In this document: positions 1 through 7,365 of the stretch, piece after piece
How positions within the stretch are numbered: the first letter of the stretch is position 1
Layout: every line of letters begins with the position of its first letter
The notes under the pieces: model-generated
Seen by the model: only the letters and a program-made list of their open reading frames with translations
What the model was told of the DNA's origin: nothing
The model's database searches: none
Assembly: GCA_002702965.1 (NCBI GenBank)
Contig: PADE01000146.1
Coordinates: forward strand, 65,167 to 79,892
DNA length: 14,726 nucleotides
DNA from: Planctomycetaceae bacterium
GTDB lineage: Bacteria > Planctomycetota > Planctomycetia > Pirellulales > Pirellulaceae
Direction: 5' to 3'
Program-made: the position numbers and the translations under genes

Positions 1-2
1 GG

Positions 3-1298
3 GCACTTCGGGAATCGGTCGAGAATCTGGAAAGCCGCCGGAAGATGGTCAAATCCCTACACGCTCGCGCACCGGAACCTCTGGGACTGGAACCCAGCTT
101 CGGTTTCGGAGATCGCTTGGGCCTGGCGACGCCTGGCCACCTCGATGCTTGGAAGCGGAGCGGAAATGGGATTCAGCCTATTTTTGCCCAACAGTCGATT
201 CGTGAAATGCAGCGTACCGGGCGTTCACCGGCGACCGTGATTGGCGATGTGCAAGACGTTCTCGACACAGATGGTTTCACGGAGCGCTGGAGCGCCGACG
301 CCGACCACCTGAAAACCGAAGCGGACGTTGACGTTACCGGCGAGGCGGGATTCGTTTTTTTCACGATCGATCCTTCAGACCATGTCGATCCACTCGCGGG
401 TACTTATGACGACCGTGACATTCAGTCCAAACTGAGCACGCAAATCCACGAGGTGAATTGGGCCGACCAGTACCAGGGGCGGACCGTTGCACTGGCGGGC
501 GGCTTAACGATTGAATTCGATGCCCTGACCGTCGGCCGAGCCGTGATCAAGTACGGGCGCGCCGTCACACGGGCGATCGAACTGGCACACCATATCGAAT
601 CGATTATGACCACCAAGCAGAGGGATTTTGAAATCGAGTTGAGCGTCGATGAGACCCCCCATGCGACCACCCCCGCGGAGCATTTCATCATCGCCGAACA
701 GTGCCTCCTAGCCGGCATGAAATTGGTCAGCCTGGCCCCGCGGTATGTGGGTGACTTCGAGAAGGGAGTCGACTTCAAGGGAGACCGAGAAGCGTTCGCT
801 CAGAGTCTGCAACAACACGTCACCATTGCACGGCAGCTGGGGCCTTACAAATTGAGCTTGCATTCTGGTTCGGACAAGCTCTCGATCTATGCCGATTTTG
901 CGCGAATCACGCAGGGCCTATTCCACGTCAAGACCGCCGGCACCAGCTATCTAGAAGCTCTCCGGGTCAGCGCCCGGCACAACCCCGAGCTGTTTCGTGG
1001 AATCGTTGACTTCGCCCGTAGTCGCTTCGATATCGATCGGAAAACGTATCACGTTTCGGCACGCGTCACGCGGGCTCCGGACCCCGCCGATGTACCCGAC
1101 AACGAAGTCCTGGAAGAACTCTACCTGGATCGTAACGACGGTCGTCAAATCCTCCACGTCACCTTTGGATCAGTGTTGAACCACTCCCAGTTGGGACCCG
1201 CGTTTCGCGCGGATCTAGTTGCGCACCCTGAAACCCACCGCGACATTCTGTCGCACCATTTCCAAAAACACCTTGACGCTTTAGCGGCTGGTTGTTGA
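3..1298 (+). CDS. uxaE: Tagaturonate/fructuronate epimerase, UxaE family (5'-truncated by window edge)
   Basis: The UxaE family interconverts D-tagaturonate and D-fructuronate in hexuronate catabolism; it is cytoplasmic and metal-dependent. Numbering from the internal ATG at 45, the conserved stretches appear in family order: FGFGDRLGLATPGH (19-32), FAQQS (47-51), ADADH (84-88), TIDPSDH (107-113), SVDET (200-204), SLHSGSDK (271-278) and HVKTAGTSYLEA (294-305). They match the Thermotoga maritima enzyme as I remember it. The frame stays open from 45 back to base 3 (reading ALRESVENLESRRK), and the family is usually about 480 residues against 417 here. The true start is therefore upstream of the window and the ATG at 45 is internal. 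The stop is TGA at 1296-1298. The next gene, an LgoD-like dehydrogenase 71 bp downstream on the same strand, would supply tagaturonate. I am sure of the family; the exact substrate in this organism is inferred. Confidence 0.9.
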   Translation, partial: ALRESVENLESRRKMVKSLHARAPEPLGLEPSFGFGDRLGLATPGHLDAWKRSGNGIQPIFAQQSIREMQRTGRSPATVIGDVQDVLDTDGFTERWSADADHLKTEADVDVTGEAGFVFFTIDPSDHVDPLAGTYDDRDIQSKLSTQIHEVNWADQYQGRTVALAGGLTIEFDALTVGRAVIKYGRAVTRAIELAHHIESIMTTKQRDFEIELSVDETPHATTPAEHFIIAEQCLLAGMKLVSLAPRYVGDFEKGVDFKGDREAFAQSLQQHVTIARQLGPYKLSLHSGSDKLSIYADFARITQGLFHVKTAGTSYLEALRVSARHNPELFRGIVDFARSRFDIDRKTYHVSARVTRAPDPADVPDNEVLEELYLDRNDGRQILHVTFGSVLNHSQLGPAFRADLVAHPETHRDILSHHFQKHLDALAAGC

Positions 1299-1369
1299 AA
1301 CAACCGTGCTCCGTTTTGCATGTTCCGCGGTACGACAAGACAACAGCGGCCCCTCCGGGTAACATCACC

Positions 1370-2362
1370 ATGCGACAAATTGTTCTCAATCAGCCAGGCG
1401 AATTTGTTTCCCGAGATACTCAGGATCCTAAACCGAAAGCCAATCAAGCCGTTGTCCGCATCCATCGAATTGGCGTCTGCGGGACCGATCTGCACGCCTT
1501 CGCCGGACGTCAACCGTACTTCGAATATCCGCGCGTGCTGGGTCACGAACTGGGAGTCGAAGTCGTCGAGGCCCCCGCCAACAGCCAGGGTATCGTCGTC
1601 GGCGATCGATGTGCATTAGAGCCGTATCTATCGTGCGGGTCCTGTTCTGCTTGCCGGCATGGTAAGCCAAATTGTTGTAAGAACCTGCAAGTTCTGGGAG
1701 TCCACACCGATGGTGGAATGCAACCGTTGATGGCAGCGCCGACACATCTACTGCACAAATCCGCATCGCTTTCGCTCGACGAACTGGCATTGGTCGAAAC
1801 GTTGGGCATCGGATTTCACGCTGTCGAACGCGCTGCGCTCCAACCGAGTGACTCCGTACTGGTGATCGGCGCCGGACCGATCGGCCTGTCGGTCGTCCAA
1901 TTCGCGCAGGCCGCCGGCTCCACGGTCCGCGTGCTCGACATCAGTCCCGAGCGACGTCGATTCGTTTCCGAACTTGGCGTCGAGGTGCTCAGTGAACCGG
2001 ATGACGAACTCACCGAGGTTGTGTTCGACGCCACTGGCAACAAACGCAGCATGGAAGCCAGTCTCCACCGGGTTGCACCTGGGGGACGTCTGGTCTTTGT
2101 CGGTCTAGTGCTCGATCGAGTAGAGATCGATGATCCCCTTTTCCATCGCCGCGAGATCACGTTACTGGCAAGTAGGAATAGTGCGAATGCTTTTCCGTCG
2201 ATCATCCAGATGATCGAAGAGGGGGCCATCGACACGGCCCCTTGGATCACACATCGCCTGGAGCTGTCGGCTGTCCCGGCTGAGTTCTCTTCACTTTCCC
2301 AGCAGCCAGGATTGATCAAGGCCGTCATCGAGGTCGGATCCGAAGATGGCAAGGCGACTTGA
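1370..2362 (+). CDS. Zinc-dependent alcohol dehydrogenase, LgoD-like (probable L-galactonate 5-dehydrogenase)
   Basis: This is a 330-residue medium-chain dehydrogenase of the zinc class. Catalytic-zinc ligands are C37, H59 and E60, with E143 further on. The structural-zinc lobe is C89, C92, C95 and C103. The Rossmann motif GAGPIG is at 167-172, and D190 at the end of the second strand favours NAD over NADP. The blocks HAFAGRQPYFEYPRVLGHE (42-60) and GVHTDGG (110-116), and a late FVGL...DPLFHRRE segment, resemble E. coli LgoD (YjjN) as I recall it. LgoD oxidises L-galactonate to D-tagaturonate. The preceding uxaE-family gene uses tagaturonate, which supports that reading. I chose ATG 1370 because the family begins at MRQIVL; an earlier in-frame ATG at 1292 would add 26 unconserved residues and overlap uxaE. 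No strong Shine-Dalgarno precedes 1370. Other polyol or sugar-acid dehydrogenase specificities remain possible. Confidence 0.85.
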   Translation: MRQIVLNQPGEFVSRDTQDPKPKANQAVVRIHRIGVCGTDLHAFAGRQPYFEYPRVLGHELGVEVVEAPANSQGIVVGDRCALEPYLSCGSCSACRHGKPNCCKNLQVLGVHTDGGMQPLMAAPTHLLHKSASLSLDELALVETLGIGFHAVERAALQPSDSVLVIGAGPIGLSVVQFAQAAGSTVRVLDISPERRRFVSELGVEVLSEPDDELTEVVFDATGNKRSMEASLHRVAPGGRLVFVGLVLDRVEIDDPLFHRREITLLASRNSANAFPSIIQMIEEGAIDTAPWITHRLELSAVPAEFSSLSQQPGLIKAVIEVGSEDGKAT

Positions 2363-2566
2363 AACGAGCGCGCGGCGGGCACTCGAACGCGTGTGGCTTG
2401 TAGCAGAACTCGGTTTAGCCAGGCCGCCGTTGACCACCAGAAGCCAGCGGGTCCGCTGTGGTTCTTGCCATGCCCAGTCGGTTGATTGCGGGATCTTTGT
2501 CAATTCCAGCCGGTAGGTCGCGTTGCCTCGAATTACGGCACGACCCGCTGTGAGACCGACTTTCGT
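2363..2566. other. Intergenic region between convergent genes
   Basis: These 204 bp separate the 3' ends of the LgoD-like gene (plus) and the DUF1501 gene (minus). I see no convincing gene. The stretch holds two weak hairpins. One is 2433-2462, with ACCAC/GTGGT around a CAGCG-GGTC-CGCTG core; the two arms share one base, so they cannot form fully together. The other is 2516-2545. Both lie where terminators for the two converging units would be expected, but neither has a clear T-run. Confidence 0.5.
2516..2545 (-). terminator. Possible terminator hairpin after the DUF1501 gene
   Basis: GGTCG (2516-2520) pairs with CGACC (2541-2545). Inside it, TGCC pairs with GGCA, with a 3-nt bulge on one side and a 9-nt loop. 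It lies about 21 bases past the DUF1501 stop on the minus strand. There is no T-run, so it could be a rho-assisted or bidirectional stop, or chance. Confidence 0.3.
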
Positions 2567-4030
2567 TCAAGCCAAGATGTCCTGGACAACGCGCCCGCCG
2601 ACATCTGTGAGGCGAAAAGCACGCCCCTGAAAACGATAGGTCAGTTGGTGGTGATCGATTCCCAGCAGATGCAACATGGTGGCATGCAGATCGTTGACAT
2701 GTACAACCCGATCGACTGCGTGATACCCCAGATCGTCAGTCGCCCCATAAGTCTGCCCGCCACGAATGCCACCGCCTGCCAACCAAACTGAAAAAGCACG
2801 CATGTGATGATCTCGGCCAGGGCCCCCTTTGTTTGTTTGCGCCATCGGCGTCCGACCAAACTCGCCACCCCAAATCACCAGTGTTTCGTCCAACATGCCA
2901 CGTTGTTTCAAGTCGGTAATTAGCGCAGCCGAAGCCTGATCACAATGGCCCGCGCAGACCTTCATGAAGCGTGTTAGATCGTTGTGATGGTCCCACCCGC
3001 GGTGATAGAGTTGAATGAACCGAACCCCGCGTTCCGCCAGACGACGGGCCATCAGACAGTTCGCAGCAAACGAGCCGTCCGGCTCACGAGCGCCGTAGAG
3101 GTCGAGCGTCGCCCTTGATTCGTCTGAAAACTCCCGCAGTTCGGGAACGCTGGATTGCATTCGAAACGCCAGTTCGTACTGGCTGATGCGGGTCAGTGCC
3201 TCGGAGTCACTTTGCCGACGGCCGACAATGGTATTCAACATCCGAATCGCTTCGACCACGTCACGCTGACGTCCTCGATTCACTCCGGCCGGATTTCCCA
3301 GGTAATGCACTGGGTCCCCAAAGGTTTGAAAGGGAACCCCCTGAAACCGGCCGGGGAGAAAACCACTGTGCCACTGTCGCGAAGAAAGCGGCTGGGGATT
3401 GCGACCTCCTTGCGAAGTAAGCACCACGAATCCTGGTAAATCCTGACACTCGCTCCCCAAGCCGTAAGTCACCCAGGACCCCATACTCGGACGCCCCGAA
3501 ATCGTCGAACCGGTGTTCATGTATGTGTGCGCCGGATCATGGTTGATCGCTTCGGTGACCATCGATCGAAGAATACAGATCTCGTCGGCAACGGTGCGGG
3601 TCCACGGTAGGACATCGCTGATCTGCTGGCCCGACTCTCCCGAGCGATCAAACCGAAATTGCGGTGCTAGACAGCGCAGCGTTTGTCCCTGTAATTGAGC
3701 GATCGGCTGCTGGTCGGTCACCGATCCAGGCATCGGCTGACCGTCCATGGCAGCCAAAGTCGGCTTGGGATCAAAGGTCTCCAGATGCGATGGCCCACCG
3801 GCCATGCAGAGAAAGATCACACGTTTGGCCCGGGGCGGGTGATGTCGAGGATCGACGACACCTGGCCACTGGCCCGGTCCCGCGTGGTTGGGAGGTCCCG
3901 TTGCGCCGGCGACGGGTGATGCGTTGCGCGCCATCAGCGCGGCCAGTGCCGTCGAACCCACTCCAATCATCGACTGGGTCAGAAACGCGCGCCGGAACAT
4001 AAACGCGTCTATGTCTGGCAAACCGTTCAT
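2567..4030 (-). CDS. DUF1501 family protein with Tat-like leader
   Basis: This 487-residue protein belongs to DUF1501, a family related to the alkaline phosphatase/sulfatase fold, abundant in planctomycetes and of unproven function. Visible marks are the leader with RRAFL at 13-17 followed by a hydrophobic, alanine-rich stretch (Tat-type export likely), then KRVIFLCMAGGPSHLETFDPK, the YHRGWDHHNDL block, and near the C-terminus WGGEFGRTP, GRDHH and HVNDLHATMLHLLGIDH. All are typical of the family, and length is normal. I chose ATG 4030 because GGAGG (4043-4047) lies 12 bases upstream and the leader starts as usual for DUF1501. ATG 4000 would also keep the leader; an upstream extension to 4174 adds unconserved sequence. 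The usual neighbour, a PSD1-type (DUF1549/DUF1553) cytochrome-like gene, is not adjacent; a PhyH gene lies upstream instead. Substrate is unknown. Confidence 0.93.
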   Translation of the reverse strand: MNGLPDIDAFMFRRAFLTQSMIGVGSTALAALMARNASPVAGATGPPNHAGPGQWPGVVDPRHHPPRAKRVIFLCMAGGPSHLETFDPKPTLAAMDGQPMPGSVTDQQPIAQLQGQTLRCLAPQFRFDRSGESGQQISDVLPWTRTVADEICILRSMVTEAINHDPAHTYMNTGSTISGRPSMGSWVTYGLGSECQDLPGFVVLTSQGGRNPQPLSSRQWHSGFLPGRFQGVPFQTFGDPVHYLGNPAGVNRGRQRDVVEAIRMLNTIVGRRQSDSEALTRISQYELAFRMQSSVPELREFSDESRATLDLYGAREPDGSFAANCLMARRLAERGVRFIQLYHRGWDHHNDLTRFMKVCAGHCDQASAALITDLKQRGMLDETLVIWGGEFGRTPMAQTNKGGPGRDHHMRAFSVWLAGGGIRGGQTYGATDDLGYHAVDRVVHVNDLHATMLHLLGIDHHQLTYRFQGRAFRLTDVGGRVVQDILA

Positions 4031-4319
4031 CGCGGACGAATGCCTCCACCATGGGATTGGAAAGACCCGCTGACCCACGGATCGAGGGGCCAACGATGCA
4101 GCCACGAGCATACCCGGTTCACCACGGTACTGGAACCAAGAATACACTCCGGTTGTTGCTCTCTGAGCCAGCAAACTCAGCCACCCGGGCGAGCGATGCG
4201 GGCAACCCGTTCGGTGGGCGCCGGCACCGCACCGGGTGTGCGATTATCCAATCCGCCGCCCTGGACACCATCGCGGCGACGTACTCGCACCCCGGCGGTC
4301 GACGTGCGACGGCTCTGTT
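4031..4319. other. Intergenic gap upstream of the DUF1501 gene
   Basis: These 289 bp lie between the stop of the PhyH gene and the start of the DUF1501 gene. The DUF1501 frame stays open back to 4174, but the extra residues look unlike any leader or domain. On the opposite strand, open frames run through the region only as shadows continuing over phyH. The gap is long enough for a separate promoter for the DUF1501 gene, but I cannot point to convincing -35/-10 boxes. Confidence 0.5.
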
Positions 4320-5087
4320 CTACTTCAGGAAGCCGCTTCGTACCGGCACATCAACGCTGAGGCGGTCGTTCATGGGATCATCGAGTGCCAGCAGCTTCCG
4401 CATCGGCGCTGTCAGACTAGCCTGGGTGGACGGCGACAGCCATTGGCGTTGGTATTGTTGCTGTGGCTTGTCGTCACGACAAAAAAAACCGTGTACAGCG
4501 CAGCGTGTCCGAGACGACCGATTCTCGACACCTCCATGCCAGAGATGCGCATTCATGACGATCACGGTTCCCGCGGGCCCCGTCACAAGAACCTCGTCAG
4601 GGTGCGGTGCCCGCGGATCGGGAAGCACGTCCTGTGGCAACCGACCCGATCGATGCGATCCGGGCACGGCGCGAATCGCACCGTTATCGTCGGTGAAGTC
4701 ATCCAGCATCCAAACCGTGTTACAGACCCATGCCCCTCTTCCGTCGGGCAGCGCATTCATGTCAGCATGTAATGCCTGCCGTGCACTGCCCGCTGGATTG
4801 ACCGACCGGGCATTCATACTGCTCAGCTTGAATTGTCTCCCCAACACATGCGATACAAAATCAAGAATTCGAGGTTCGACTAGGATCTCTTGAAAAACGC
4901 TTCCCTTGTCCACCAGGTTTGCCAGGCGCCGACATCCCGGTTCCTGCTTGAATTCACTTCCGGCGCGATCGGCCTCGAACTCAAATAACTCATCGATCTG
5001 TCGACGCAAGCGACTCAAAAACTGCGGGCTCATGAAGTCGGGTAACACCAGAAACCCTGCTTCATCGAGTTCTCGTAAGCGGACCAC
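4320..5087 (-). CDS. Phytanoyl-CoA dioxygenase (PhyH) family protein
   Basis: This is a 255-residue Fe(II)/2-oxoglutarate-dependent oxygenase of the PhyH family, which hydroxylates varied small molecules. Counting from the GTG start, the facial triad is H107 and D109 (in LHADMN) plus H184 (in HLWHGG). R195, eleven residues after the distal histidine, fits the 2-oxoglutarate-binding arginine. The NGAIRAVPGSH block before it is also typical. All catalytic residues are present, so it is probably active. The start is GTG at 5087 because AGGAG (5095-5099) sits 7 bases upstream; an in-frame TTG at 5114 would begin inside the previous gene and lacks this support. The preceding creatininase-family gene ends 20 bp upstream, so the two are very likely co-transcribed and may act on the same compound. 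Substrate unknown. Confidence 0.9.
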   Translation of the reverse strand: MVRLRELDEAGFLVLPDFMSPQFLSRLRRQIDELFEFEADRAGSEFKQEPGCRRLANLVDKGSVFQEILVEPRILDFVSHVLGRQFKLSSMNARSVNPAGSARQALHADMNALPDGRGAWVCNTVWMLDDFTDDNGAIRAVPGSHRSGRLPQDVLPDPRAPHPDEVLVTGPAGTVIVMNAHLWHGGVENRSSRTRCAVHGFFCRDDKPQQQYQRQWLSPSTQASLTAPMRKLLALDDPMNDRLSVDVPVRSGFLK

Positions 5088-5094
5088 ACTGAAA

Positions 5095-5099
5095 CTCCT
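5095..5099 (-). promoter_or_regulatory. Shine-Dalgarno that sets the phyH GTG start
   Basis: AGGAG on the minus strand, 7 bases before GTG 5087. It lies just after the TAG stop of the upstream gene (5108-5110), so re-initiation by the same ribosomes is possible. Confidence 0.7.
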
Positions 5100-5107
5100 A
5101 CCGGTTC

Positions 5108-5929
5108 CTACCAACGAATCTGGGACTGCACAGGCTGCCGATGCATATCCACCCGTTCTTCGATCGGCCAGGCGCGCAGTTCATCGACCAGCTCGACCAG
5201 TCCCTGTACGGCCGCTTCGAAAATGCGCCGACCCTTCTCTTCGGTGGCCTTGGTCGGGTCGCCGTGAATTCCGGTCTTCGTCCACCGCCCCCAGACATCA
5301 TTAAATCGAACCGGATACTCCGCCGTGCTGTCACTGCTCACGAACTTTCCGCGGCGGTCATCGTCGGCAACCGCTCGGTCCATCTGCACGCGGTCACCAG
5401 CCAAATGCAAGTAGAGCGACGTCTCGAATTCGTCCGCGTGCGCTATGATCTCTGATTCGCGAACCTTCTCGAACTCTTCGAGAAGAAATTGAAAGTAGCC
5501 CGTCGCGAAACAGAGTGATTCGGTAGCCAATACCGTCTTGCGGGCAATCAGGTCAATCAGTGGCTGGTTCGAACCGTGGCCGTTCACCAACAGAATTTTC
5601 TTGAAACCGTGGTACGCCACACTTTTGGTAATGTCCAAACAGAACGCAATAAACGTCTCTGGTTCGATATGAATCGTCCCTGGGAAATCGATGTGGTGCA
5701 GGTTTAGTCCGTACGAAATCGGTGGCAGTACAAGCACTTTGTCGGGAATGCGTCGGCCGACTTCCAGGCATACCGACTCACAGAGAAACACGTCGACATC
5801 CAAGGGGAGATGAGGACCGTGCTGCTCGGTAGACCCGGTCGGCAGCATCACCAGCTTCTGGGATGCCAGGGCGTCGTTCATCTCGGGCCAGCTCAGCCGA
5901 TTATAACGATACTCAGTCGCAGCACTCAT
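5108..5929 (-). CDS. Creatininase-family amidohydrolase
   Basis: This 273-residue cytoplasmic metal hydrolase belongs to the creatininase family, which includes creatinine amidohydrolase, FAPy deformylase (ArfB-like) and MftE. Metal-site motifs are GSTEQHGPHLPLDVD, with E35, H37 and D46, then NGHGSN (H118) and HADEFETS (164-171). Length is normal for the family. The start is ATG 5929, with AAGGG (5935-5939) 5 bases upstream; the longer TTG-initiated frame from 5965 lacks conserved residues. It reads into the phyH gene with a 20-bp gap. No mycofactocin or flavin-pathway genes are nearby to fix the substrate, so I read it only as cleavage of a cyclic or linear amide. Upstream of it is a 112-bp gap with repeat-like palindromes. 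Confidence 0.9.
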   Translation of the reverse strand: MSAATEYRYNRLSWPEMNDALASQKLVMLPTGSTEQHGPHLPLDVDVFLCESVCLEVGRRIPDKVLVLPPISYGLNLHHIDFPGTIHIEPETFIAFCLDITKSVAYHGFKKILLVNGHGSNQPLIDLIARKTVLATESLCFATGYFQFLLEEFEKVRESEIIAHADEFETSLYLHLAGDRVQMDRAVADDDRRGKFVSSDSTAEYPVRFNDVWGRWTKTGIHGDPTKATEEKGRRIFEAAVQGLVELVDELRAWPIEERVDMHRQPVQSQIRW

Positions 5930-5964
5930 CGGCGCCCTTTCAGCTTGCGTAAGATTGCACTTCA

Positions 5965-6025
5965 AACGACAAGCCGTCGGCTGACCACACGCGCGTCGGC
6001 TCCGCTGCGGGGCTCACGCCAGATT
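5965..6025. repeat. Palindrome-rich intergenic element
   Basis: The gap between the membrane-protein gene and the creatininase gene holds the palindrome AGCCGTCGGCT (5972-5982), then an imperfect inverted repeat bounded by GCGT (5993-5996) and ACGC (6016-6019). The GCCGTCGGCT/GCTCACGC vocabulary is like interspersed intergenic repeats I associate with planctomycete genomes. That resemblance comes from memory, and only one copy is visible here. Confidence 0.35.
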
Positions 6026-6041
6026 ACGACGCGCCGTTCCC

Positions 6042-6803
6042 TCAAGCTGTCGCGCCGCTGTGCTGCAGCGCATCGTGCACACCAACGTAGGCCATCTGCG
6101 CCTTCATACAGGTCGATTTGAAAGCCTCGGGACGAGAAATCCCTAACAGGCGGAATTGCTCCTTGCCGTCCATCAGAAACACCAGATCGCCGGCGTCAAA
6201 CCACTCTTGGCCCTGCTGCTGCTCGGTTTCGATCGTGTTAAACCGATCTAACTGCACCGAACGTTGAACCTTACCCTGCACAAACTGAAGCGATTGATTC
6301 AAGACTACGGTCGCCCACAACCCGACACCGGCAATCAAATGGAACAGGATGACCAGACTCAAGATCCAATCAACGGGCCCCTTTGGAAACAGGCTCGCCT
6401 CTTCCAACACGGAGAGCTTGAGACATAAGAGAGCCATCGCTACAGCCACTCCACCGGTGCCCGCCAAACTCCCGACGAAACGACTTCCCGGACCAAAGTG
6501 AATTTCATTGTGCAATTCGTGCACACCGCGATTGGTCAACTTGTAGAAACTTCCATGTACGGGCGTGGTGAATCGAAAAACACGAATCACCGGGACCAGG
6601 CGAAAAAAGTAGAGCGCCAACCCAATCGGGATAGAGAGCAGGGCGATCAGGTTACCGATCTTAAAGATATAGATGCCCGAATCGTTGGCAAACAAGCGCC
6701 CGAGGATGCGCCCCACTCGATAGCGGGCAACGGACGGCCATACTTCCATGACCGTCGTTTCTTCAATCTCAGCGGGAGTAACCCCGGCAATCGCCTGCTT
6801 CAT
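6042..6803 (-). CDS. Membrane protein with PH-like (bPH) segments, function unknown
   Basis: A 253-residue predicted inner-membrane protein. Hydrophobic segments lie at about 48-68, 115-131 and 146-168. The C-terminal soluble part (about 174-238) has the pattern of a bacterial PH domain: a QLDRFNTIE strand pair, WFDAGDLVF and GISRPEAFK near the end. A short YKLTNRGVHEL stretch (87-97), before the second hydrophobic segment, resembles the first strand of such domains, so the PH-like fold may be interrupted by a membrane hairpin. I do not recognise a named family. ATG 6803 has only a weak GGGA upstream. The fucU-like gene ends 118 bp upstream and the creatininase gene starts 112 bp downstream, all on the minus strand, so co-transcription is possible but not shown. 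Confidence 0.75.
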   Translation of the reverse strand: MKQAIAGVTPAEIEETTVMEVWPSVARYRVGRILGRLFANDSGIYIFKIGNLIALLSIPIGLALYFFRLVPVIRVFRFTTPVHGSFYKLTNRGVHELHNEIHFGPGSRFVGSLAGTGGVAVAMALLCLKLSVLEEASLFPKGPVDWILSLVILFHLIAGVGLWATVVLNQSLQFVQGKVQRSVQLDRFNTIETEQQQGQEWFDAGDLVFLMDGKEQFRLLGISRPEAFKSTCMKAQMAYVGVHDALQHSGATA

Positions 6804-6921
6804 GGCTCGTTTCCCGACCCGCGATTACGCGTGCAAAGAACAACGCGTCGATCGTAGCAGACCGGCGTCAGGTCATCCAGCCCCGGGACCGATCGGTCGG
6901 TCGCTTCACCGACGACAGAAA

Positions 6922-7365
6922 CTACTCCGCGGATGAAGTGGGGGTGACTCCCTTTTTCAGGATCAGATTGGCATACTTGCGTAGGTCCCCAGTGATCACC
7001 ACCGTGAACGCCTGGCTCGCGCGTTCGTAAAATGCAAACCGGTCGATCGTGTGAATCGTTGGGGCTTTCGCTAGATGTGCCTCCAACAAATGCCGGAATC
7101 CCCGTTCGACGGACGGATCAACCGTGTCTCCGGAAACGGGGCACATCATAACGACCGCGTCCTCCACAAAGCTGTCGAGTTCCAAGAGAGGCAAGATCCC
7201 GTCCAACAGAGGCCCGATGGAAACTCCATCTGCGCGTAACGCTGGGGGGCCCATACTCTCTCCCGGGAAATGCGCATCAGCCAACACTAGCTCATCACCG
7301 TGGCCCATGCGACAGAGGGTCGCCAGCAAATCTGGACTCAGCAGAGGTGAAATCCCTTTGAGCAT
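6922..7365 (-). CDS. fucU: RbsD/FucU family sugar mutarotase (L-fucose mutarotase-like)
   Basis: This 147-residue cytoplasmic protein interconverts pyranose anomers. The N-terminus MLKGISPLLSPDLLATLCRM is followed by GHGDE and ADAHFP, with H22 and D30 in the positions known for the catalytic histidine and aspartate of the family. Later FAFYERASQAF and the C-terminal ANLILKKGV match FucU rather than RbsD. Length is normal. The start is ATG 7365: GAGG (7373-7376) lies 7 bases upstream, whereas a GTG at 7371 would fall right next to that site. No fucose isomerase, kinase or aldolase is in the window, so L-fucose as substrate rests on sequence likeness alone. The gene diverges from the TPR gene across about 270 bp, which probably holds promoters for both. 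Confidence 0.92.
   Translation of the reverse strand: MLKGISPLLSPDLLATLCRMGHGDELVLADAHFPGESMGPPALRADGVSIGPLLDGILPLLELDSFVEDAVVMMCPVSGDTVDPSVERGFRHLLEAHLAKAPTIHTIDRFAFYERASQAFTVVITGDLRKYANLILKKGVTPTSSAE

Noticed and set aside
2291..2503. A 70-codon minus-strand frame after the DUF1501 gene
   Set aside because: It overlaps the end of the LgoD-like gene, has no ribosome-binding site or domain, and lies in a gap between convergent genes.
4031..4174. Upstream extension of the DUF1501 reading frame
   Set aside because: The added 48 residues lack conservation with DUF1501 leaders and would bury the Tat-like signal, whereas ATG 4030 has GGAGG upstream.
4051..4893. A 280-codon plus-strand open frame (and a 178-codon one at 4236-4772)
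   Set aside because: They lie antisense to the PhyH gene, whose motifs and ribosome-binding site are clear. Their translations show no domain and a composition typical of a shadow frame.
6887..6898. 12-base perfect palindrome GACCGATCGGTC between fucU and the membrane-protein gene
   Set aside because: A 12-base palindrome is expected a few times by chance in a window of this size, and it has no second copy or promoter beside it.
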